Of a DNA stretch of 64,000 bases, positions 57,785 to 64,000 are shown piece by piece. The translations under genes and the position numbers were made by a program. Source of the DNA: Delphinapterus leucas (taxonomy: Eukaryota; Chordata; Mammalia; Artiodactyla; Monodontidae). Location: assembly GCF_002288925.2 (NCBI RefSeq), contig NW_022097999.1:14172654-14236653 (forward strand). Direction: 5' to 3'. The notes beneath the pieces are model-generated. The model made no database searches and was not told the DNA's origin. It saw only the letters and a program-made list of their open reading frames with translations. Positions within the stretch are counted from its first letter, which is position 1. Every line of letters begins with the position of its first letter.

Positions 57785-58735
57785 CAGACCTGTAATCCAG
57801 CTGCTACTGAACAACTTCACTTAAATGTCCCACAGGTTCCTCCAACTCAGGATGTCCCAAACTGGTCTCATTACCTTCTCTCCAGCTTGTTTCCCCTGAT
57901 GTTCCTTATTGCTTTAGATATTATTGCTTTAAATATTACTGTCTACTATAATATTAAAGCCAGAAACCTGAAGGGCATCCTTGATTGTTCCCTTTTACTC
58001 ATCTCCAAAATTCAGTCATTAGGTCCTGCCAGTCTTCCTCTTAAGTAGCTCTTAAGTCTATCTTCTTTCCATAATCGCTGCTTTAGTCCACGCCATTATC
58101 ATCTTTTGCCTGGCTTATTAAAAGAGGCTCTTTATGGATCTCCTTGCTTCCAGTCTTCCTCCCTTCCAATTACTGTAACTAGAGTGAGCCTTCAAAAACA
58201 CAGATCTGAATCCTTGCTTAAGACCCCTCAATGTCTTCTCTTTGCTCTTAGGACCAAGTCCAGAATCCCCAAATGACTTAAAAACCTGTATGATCCTCAC
58301 CTACCTTTCCCACCCTCTCTTCATTCTACTCTTTCTCTCATTCCAAACACCAGCCATTTGGGGGCTTCTCTCACTAACTAAATGTACCCTGATCCTCTGT
58401 GCCTTTGAACTTAACCGTTCTTCCTTCTGAGGTACTGTTCTTCCCACCTTCGCAAACTCATATCCATCCTCAGGTCTCAGTGTAAAAACCACTTCCTCCT
58501 GGAAGCCTTCCCTGACCTCTACATCAGGTTAGGTCCAACTGTTGGATGTTCACCTAGTGCATCCTATTCCCTTTAATCTAGCACTCATTTTATTTTATTG
58601 TAACTCTTTATCTTTTCTTGGATCTAGGTTTTAAACTCCAGTGAGAGTTAGGACATCATCTTTTTATTCAAGGGGATATTCTCTGTGCCTTGTACAATGT
58701 AATGTGTTCAGTAAATGTGTGTAGTGAAATAATTA
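57785..58735 (+). repeat. Long L2 relic (sense) within the L1M
   Basis: In L2 order: 'gtcccacaggttcctccaac', 'tcaggatgtcccaaactgg', 'gcatccttgattgttccc', 'gtccacgccattatcatc', 'aagacccctcaatgtc', 'aggaccaagtccagaatc', 'gtgcctttgaacttaac', 'ggaagccttccctgacctc' and the tail 'gtgttcagtaaatgtgtg'. About 950 bases. Frames at 58118-58492 are L2 remnants. Confidence 0.82.
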
Positions 58736-58739
58736 ACTG

Positions 58740-58960
58740 CCAGAATCAAAAACATACTAGAAAGTTATAATAGGGGAAATAGTGTTATGCTGGCAGGAAC
58801 AAACACATCAGCAGAACAAAGCAAACTCAAAAACAAAACTTTAATATAAGTTGGAATTTAATGTATTATAGAAGTAGGGAAAGATGGATTATTTAATAAA
58901 TGATATTGGAACAATTAGCTATCCACTTAAGGAAAAATATCAAGTGAGATTCATACACTA
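58740..58960 (+). repeat. L1M ORF2 fragment 2
   Basis: 'gtgttatgctggcaggaaca' (cf. 'tgtggtactggcacaaga') and 'ttaataaatgatattggaac' (cf. 'ttcaataaatggtgttggg') are the L1 ORF2 phrases that follow fragment 1. It is therefore the continuation of the same element. Confidence 0.65.
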
Positions 58961-58964
58961 GTTA

Positions 58965-59400
58965 GGACTGTTTTGGTTGCATATTGCAAACTCAACTCAA
59001 ACTAGCTTAAGCCAAAAAGAATTTATTGGAAGGATTTAGAGGTATCATTGAAAGGAGGGAATAGCTGAACAACTAAGCTTCAGGAATTCAAGAAGCAGCA
59101 AACCTCTTAGCCCTCATGGACTCGATAGCTAAGATATTCTTTCTCTTACATCTTATGTACTCAGCTTTATTTTCTCCTATGGTAGACTTAACCGTGTGGC
59201 AGGGAATGTAGCCTCCAGCAGTTTCCAGGCTCAGAACTTTGTCACCTTGTGAAGAAAAGTACTCTCTAGTCTTATCTCCATGTTGAACATCCCTGAGGAA
59301 GTACTTTGATTTCTGTGGCTTGGGTCACATGCTTGCCCACAGTCCCCATCTAAGGCTCAGAGCAATTTCTATGTCCAGGGAGACAGGGTAATGTGAGCTC
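58965..59400. repeat. Ancient interspersed repeat inserted in the L1M, family not named
   Basis: 'actcaaactagcttaagcc', 'aaaaagaatttattggaagg' and 'cttgggtcacatgcttgccc' resemble the repeat at 42212-42680. It separates L1M ORF2 fragments 2 and 3. Confidence 0.45.
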
Positions 59401-59574
59401 CTACACTGAGTGTGTGTTGGTTTCTGTGGGGGCATGTCTGTGTGTGTGTAATTGTGTGCATTGGAAGGAGGGTGGTGGTAAGAAGAAAGCCTTCTCAAAA
59501 AAAGGAAAGTAGGGAGCACAGCCACAGCCACTCAGGGACTTGTGATGAGCTGACGGTCACTCTAGTTTTTGTCT
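59401..59574. other. Short TG-rich segment, origin unclear
   Basis: Contains several TGTGTG runs. The open frames crossing 59325-59627 are not supported as genes. Confidence 0.4.
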
Positions 59575-59629
59575 GCTCTTACCTCTATTTCACATCATAC
59601 TCAAAAAATACATTTAAAATGGATTAGAG

Positions 59630-59986
59630 AGCTTCTCCGGTGGTGCAGTGGTTAAGAGTCCGCCTGCCAATGTAGGGAACATGGGTTCAAGCCCCGGTCC
59701 AGGAAGATCCCACCTGCCGCGGAGCAACTAAGCCCGCACGCCACAACTACTGAGCCTGCGCTCTAGAGCCCATGAGCCACAACTGCTGAGCCTGCGTGCC
59801 ACAACTGCTGAAGCCCACGGGCCTAGAGCCCGTGCTCCACAGCAAGAGAAGCCACCGCAATGAGAAGCCCGCACACCGCAACAAAGAGTAACCTCCACTC
59901 ACTGCAACTAGAGAAAAGCCCACGCGCAGCAATGAAGACCCAATGAGGCCAAAAAAATAAAAATAAATAAAATAAGAAAAATAAAG
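59630..59986 (+). repeat. Full-length long CHR SINE (sense)
   Basis: 'agcttctccggtggtgcag', 'agccccggtccaggaagatc', several 'gccacaactgctgagcctgc' units, 'gagaagccaccgcaatgag', 'gcaatgaagacccaatgagg', then an AAAT-rich tail. The target tggattagag lies at 59620-59629 and 59987-59996. It shows all body segments of the long form. Confidence 0.95.
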
Positions 59987-60657
59987 TGGATTAGAGGTAA
60001 AATATAAAAATACTAGAAGAAAACAGTTTTGTTGGTTTTATAAAAAATATTGGAGTGTGGAAGACTTCCTTAGCATGATAAGAAGACCAGAAACCATACA
60101 GGGAAAGACTAAATAACATAATGGGAAAAAAGAAGAAAAGCCTTCTTTAAGGCACAGGCAGTAAAAACAAAATTGCAAGAACAGCAATAAAAAACCCAAG
60201 AAAAATATTTTCAACACATGTCTTACAAGGAGTTATTAGTCTTATATTTAAAGAGTTCTTATGAATCGTTAAGAAAAGGATGAGCATCCCAAGGGAAAAT
60301 TAGGCAAAGGACATTAATAGGCAGTTCACAAAAGAAGGAAACATGTTAGTATACATAGAGAGAAGGAAACCTCAATGGACAAATATATGAAAGTTGATCA
60401 ACCTTATTAGTAGTTAGAGAAATGAGATTTAAAATCACAATGAGATACCACTTTGCTTCTGCCAGATTGGCAAAAATTAAAATATCCAACAGCAAAAACT
60501 GTTGTCAAAGATAGAGCAGCAAGAAACCGTGTACATTGCTGGATGAAATGTAAACTGGTTCAGCCACTTTGGAAAACAATTTTGTGTTTTCTACCAAATT
60601 TGAAGACGTGTATGTGTTGTGACCCACCAGTTGTACTCCTAGGTACGTACTCTAGAG

Positions 60658-61004
60658 CAGCACTGTCTAATAGAAATAGAGCAGAAGCCGCATATGTCAT
60701 TTAAAGTTTTCTAGTAGCCTCGTTACACAAAAGTGAACAGGTGATTAATTGTAGTTCTATCATAATGATTAATTAATTGTATATTTTATTAAATTAAATT
60801 TTATTAACTATAAACTTTCTTTAGATATAAATATATTTAAAATATTATCATTTCAACATATAATCAGTATTAAAAATTACCAGTGAGATGTTTCCTTTGA
60901 AATCTGGTGTGTATATTTTGCATTTACAACATAACTTCAAGTAGCCACGTTTCAAGTACTCAATAGCCCTGTGTGGCTAGTGGATGCTGTATTGGACAGT
61001 GCAG
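60658..61004. mobile_element. MER3-like non-autonomous hAT transposon with exact 8-base target duplication
   Basis: The ends are 'cagcactgtctaatagaa' and, inverted, 'ctgcactgtccaatacag'. The target ctctagag is exactly repeated at 60650-60657 and 61005-61012, the 8 bases expected of hAT transposition. The body includes 'gttttctagtagcctcgtta', 'aatattatcatttcaacat' and 'ctcaatagccctgtgtggc'. No coding capacity. The family name is from memory. Confidence 0.9.
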
Positions 61005-61380
61005 CTCTAGAGACCCTCTTATACTAGAATATTCATAGCAACCTTTTAAATAATAACAGAAAATTGAACCAATCTAGATGTCCTTTGACAGGATAGATAA
61101 ATTATGGTAAATTTCCACAGTGGAATACTATCTATACTTTTTTAAAAAATGAATGAACTACAGGCATATGTATCAACATGGAGAATTTCACAATATTGGG
61201 CAAAAAAGAAATACAAGTCACAGAAAAAATATCAAAACTGATAAAATATTGTGGGTGGATAGTTACGTAAGTGGTAAAGTTATAAAGGAAAAAGAATAAT
61301 TAAAAAAATTTCAGAATAGTAACTACCTCTTGGGCAGAAGGGGAGGGATGCAGTTGGAGAGGGGCTCACAGGGATGTAAA

Positions 61381-61500
61381 AATATTGATAATAGCCTGTT
61401 TATTAGAGATATGTATGTATGTATGTATATACACATACATACACATTCATACATATGCACACACACATACACTCATACTCTTATATAAATTGTTCGCTGT
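61381..61500. repeat. Simple repeat rich in ATGT and CA
   Basis: 'atgtatgtatgtatgtatat' followed by ACACATAC-type units; probably an expanded L1M 3' UTR repeat. The open frame at 61385-61570 is low complexity. Confidence 0.8.
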
Positions 61501-62170
61501 ATTAAAATCACTAGCGGCCAGTAGATATGAAGTGTTACTCATTTTCACTAATCAAAGAATTATAAATTAGAACAATAATGAAATATTTTTTGCTTATCAA
61601 ACTGGTAAAAATATTTTAAAGGTGTCAAATCCATGTACTTGTAAGGAATAGGCAAACAGGCAGTTCACATACTATTGATGAGAATACACAGCCTCTCTGG
61701 AGAGCAGTTTTGGAAAAGGAATCCAAGTTTTAAATTGGACTGCCCTTTAACCTAGCAACCTAACTTCTAAGAATTTATTCTCAGGAAAGATTCAGGTAAA
61801 TAAATGAAGATATATTTACAAGGATGTTCATTAAGGCTTTTTTTTTTTTTATCACAGTGGAGAATTGAAAACAACATTCACTAGTGGATTGGTTAAACGA
61901 AGTATGATGTATTCATAAGTGCAGTTGTTAAGAAAAAGAAGTAGGTGATACATGTATTGACATGAAACACATCCATGACATATTGTTAAATAAAGTAAGG
62001 GCAGAACAATGTATGATAATACAATCCCAATATTGTTATATAAAATTAGAAAAACAGAAAGAATAAATCAAACAAATAACAGTGCTTATGTCTGAGGCAG
62101 ATGGATGATTACTTGATATTTTAGTATTTTGAAACATTTTAAATGAAATTGTATTATGTTTATAAACAGG
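61501..62170 (+). repeat. Second L1M 3' end (sense)
   Basis: 'atgagaatacacagcctctc', 'tggagagcagttttggaaa', 'ttctaagaatttattctcag', 'aaggatgttcattaaggc' and 'tgatacatgtattgacatg' are the tail of another old L1M. It is in tandem with the L1M ending near 61380. Confidence 0.75.
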
Positions 62171-63562
62171 AAAATGTAAGGATATTCCCCCTTTTTTCTT
62201 AGGAGATAGGCATCATTTCATGTAACAGGGTCCTAAGGACACTGGATGTTGCTCTAGAAGTTATCTAAGTCAAACTCTAGTGTCTTTCCTTTTGAGAAAT
62301 TTATAGATTAGGACAGTTTTCTTTTTAAAGCAGCTCTTAAGATTTTGGCTTTGTGATCTAAGCTATCAGCTTATAGAGCTATGGTTTTCATTTTGGTTAG
62401 GAAAAGGAGGCAGCGGGGTGGGGCAGAGACATGCACTGGGGAAATTGGGTAATTGTGTGACACAATCCAATCCAGAACCTTGGACTCATAATAGTGCTGC
62501 TAACTTTAATTAAGCATTTATGTCTCACCCCATTTCCACAGTCTCTGGGTAAGTGTCACTTCTGAAAACTTAAGAATAATTCCAGCTTTTGAGTATAGTG
62601 TTAATAAAGTCTCTGAAAGAAATAAGATTATTTCATCCTTTGCTAGGCACTGTTAGGCATTACAGACAAAACCAGAGGAAGAGTCCCGGCCAAACCCTTT
62701 TGATTTGACCTGCCTCAGAGTGCCTGTTAATCTAAAGAGAAATGAATCTACTAACTAAACAATTTAAAATATATACTGCCTTGTTATGCATGTTTATTAC
62801 AGACTTTATAGGAAATGAATTTGTGCAGTCTGCATAAACAATTAGGTTGAATCCTGCCAGATGTCCACCTCATTGTGTCCTGTGGACTGTCCTTGGGTTC
62901 CTGTTTCTAGGCTTCAGCTCCATTACCTTCCCTTCCTCCTCTCTCTCAGCACATGGTTTCAGGGACCACAAGGGCTCCATCCCACTCTAATAGTCTATGA
63001 TTCTTTGCTGTTGGTTTTTTTTTTTTTTTTTTGGCCATGGAAATGACATAATCGATCTGAGTTATGCTTTCTTGAAATTAATCTGACGGCATTGTATTGA
63101 AAGGGAGAAATGGGGTGCAGACGTAGAGTTAGAATCATATTATTGCAGTTTAAGGATAAGGAAATTATTTCTGACACAGGTAAGGGGCAAGAAGTACGAG
63201 GAAGAGAGGTTTGGAATGAATAGGACTGCGGAGGTGAACAAGAATCAACAGGATTAGGAATTGGTTGAAACTGGGCCATAAGGCAGATGAAGAAACAATG
63301 AGAGATGATTCTGAGACTTTGAGCTGGGGAGGCTAAAAATGTATGGCACGAGGGCACTTCTTTATTAAGTACGCTCTTGTACAAGAATTTCTCGTAGAAC
63401 TCCACTCAGTGATATAGTCTCTAGCTCCTTCTGGTTCTGCATTATTTGCTATTTAAAACATTTATTTACTTATGAGCAAATATGGATAGATGCTATGGTT
63501 CTGAAATCAACATTCTTTTCTAGTCCCAGCCCACTCCAAAATAGTGGAAATTGGTTGCATAA
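62171..63562. other. Intron sequence, possibly with an unidentified old repeat
   Basis: Unique-looking DNA with a poly-T at 63016-63032. The purine-rich part at 63110-63340 resembles the block at 1-480 in style. The 136-codon minus-strand frame at 62995-63405 is the longest antisense frame here, but it ends in a run of lysines read from the poly-T and has no recognisable domain. Confidence 0.45.
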
Positions 63563-63590
63563 ACACACACACACACACACACTCACACAC
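63563..63590. repeat. (CA)n microsatellite
   Basis: CA units, with one interrupting T near the end. Confidence 0.93.
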
Positions 63591-63770
63591 TCATAAAATG
63601 TAGTTTAGAAGAAATGATGTTAAAGTTCTGAAAATTGCAGATTAAAAAATGTAAGTGAAAATAGTTGAATGAAAGCATAAAATATTATTTGAACACAAAT
63701 TTTATTATGTTTATGATGGAGGTTGTTTCTTTCAAAGATCTAAGAAGTATGTATTTTAGGGTTAAAAGAT

Positions 63771-63820
63771 CTTTTTTTAAATTAATTTTTATTGTAGTAT
63801 AGTTGGTTTACAATATTGTG
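63771..63820 (-). mobile_element. Extremely short L1 insertion (50 bases)
   Basis: Only the L1 3' terminus is present: T-run, then 'taatttttattgtagtatag' and 'ttggtttacaatattgtg'. The target gggttaaaagat is exact at 63759-63770 and 63821-63832, proving it is a complete insertion event. Confidence 0.92.
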
Positions 63821-63878
63821 GGGTTAAAAGATTTTTTTGAGTTTTGTGTTCAGAGTTGTTATATAAAGTTAAATTTTA

Positions 63879-64000
63879 GGGGCTTCCCTGGTGGCGCAGT
63901 GGTTGAGAGTCCGCCTGCCGATGCAGGGGATGCGGGTTCGTGCCCCGGTCCGGGAGGATCCCACATGCCGCGGAGCCTGCGCGTCCGGAGCCTGTGCTCC
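63879..64000 (+). repeat. Young short-type CHR SINE (sense), cut by the window end
   Basis: 'ggggcttccctggtggcgca', 'gcctgccgatgcagggg', 'gccccggtccgggaggatc' and 'gcctgtgctcc' at the last base. Lacks the 'ggctgggcccgtgagccatgg' part, so it has an internal deletion relative to the copy at 39328-39530. Confidence 0.93.

Larger units (their letters stand above)
59575..61380 (+). repeat. L1M ORF2 fragment 3 and 3' UTR, split by a SINE and a hAT element
   Basis: 'taaaatggattagag' leads into 'tactagaagaaaacagttt' after the SINE, then 'aaaatcacaatgagatacca', 'gccactttggaaaacaat' and 'actcctaggtacgtac'; after the hAT insert 'atattcatagcaacctttt' and 'gtggaatactatctatac'. All are in ORF2 C-terminal order. 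The frame at 60453-60704 is relic sequence. Confidence 0.85.

Noticed and set aside
62995..63405. 136-codon minus-strand frame
   Set aside because: It has no domain or splice context and ends in lysines from a poly-T tract; composition is not coding-like.
1..64000. CRISPR-like or operon-like structure
   Set aside because: The evenly spaced repeats are microsatellites and SINE units; nothing prokaryotic is present.

Overview
This is nuclear DNA of a whale or dolphin, probably a toothed whale. It carries many copies of the tRNA-derived CHR SINE family of cetaceans and hippos. These include long CHR copies and short, nearly undiverged copies with an internal deletion, a form I associate with odontocetes. 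Mammal-wide relics (MIR, L2, L1M, HAL1, MER-type DNA transposons) make up most of the rest. The DNA is AT-rich and non-coding apart from four short exon-like segments. There is no prokaryotic gene, CRISPR array or operon.

The one gene I can recognise is PHF21A (BHC80), on the plus strand. Three consecutive coding exons (11071-11124, 15232-15264, 17440-17505) are all in phase 0 with good splice sites. Together they encode the first 51 residues of the protein, starting MELQTLQEALKVEIQVHQ and continuing KLVAQMKQDPQ and [19 protein letters not shown]. This is the N-terminal helical region of the LSD1-CoREST-HDAC complex subunit. A well-formed 41-base exon candidate at 3976-4016 may be an upstream 5' UTR exon. 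The next coding exon is not in the window, so the last 46.5 kb are one large intron or part of it.

Layout: 1-3975 is upstream intron or flank; 3976-17505 holds the exons separated by repeat-bearing introns; 17506-64000 is intron. In that intron, 25-29 kb is rich in L2 and L1M, and 31.6-33.6 kb holds L1M and HAL1 relics. A Tigger-like element with TA duplications lies at 34.7 kb, and a truncated L1 with a nested SINE at 38 kb. The 42.7-45.9 kb stretch is poor in repeats and holds a diverged direct repeat pair, with a G-quadruplex motif in one copy. From 56.9 to 61.4 kb, one L1 ORF2 relic is split by at least five later insertions.

Most young insertions could be bounded precisely by their target-site duplications. 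I found no new biological system. The items most worth a second look are the 41-base exon candidate, the direct repeat pair with its G-rich expansion, CTCF-like sites inside the gene, and several structurally informative transposon insertions. Repeat family names come from memory of consensus sequences, not from a database search.
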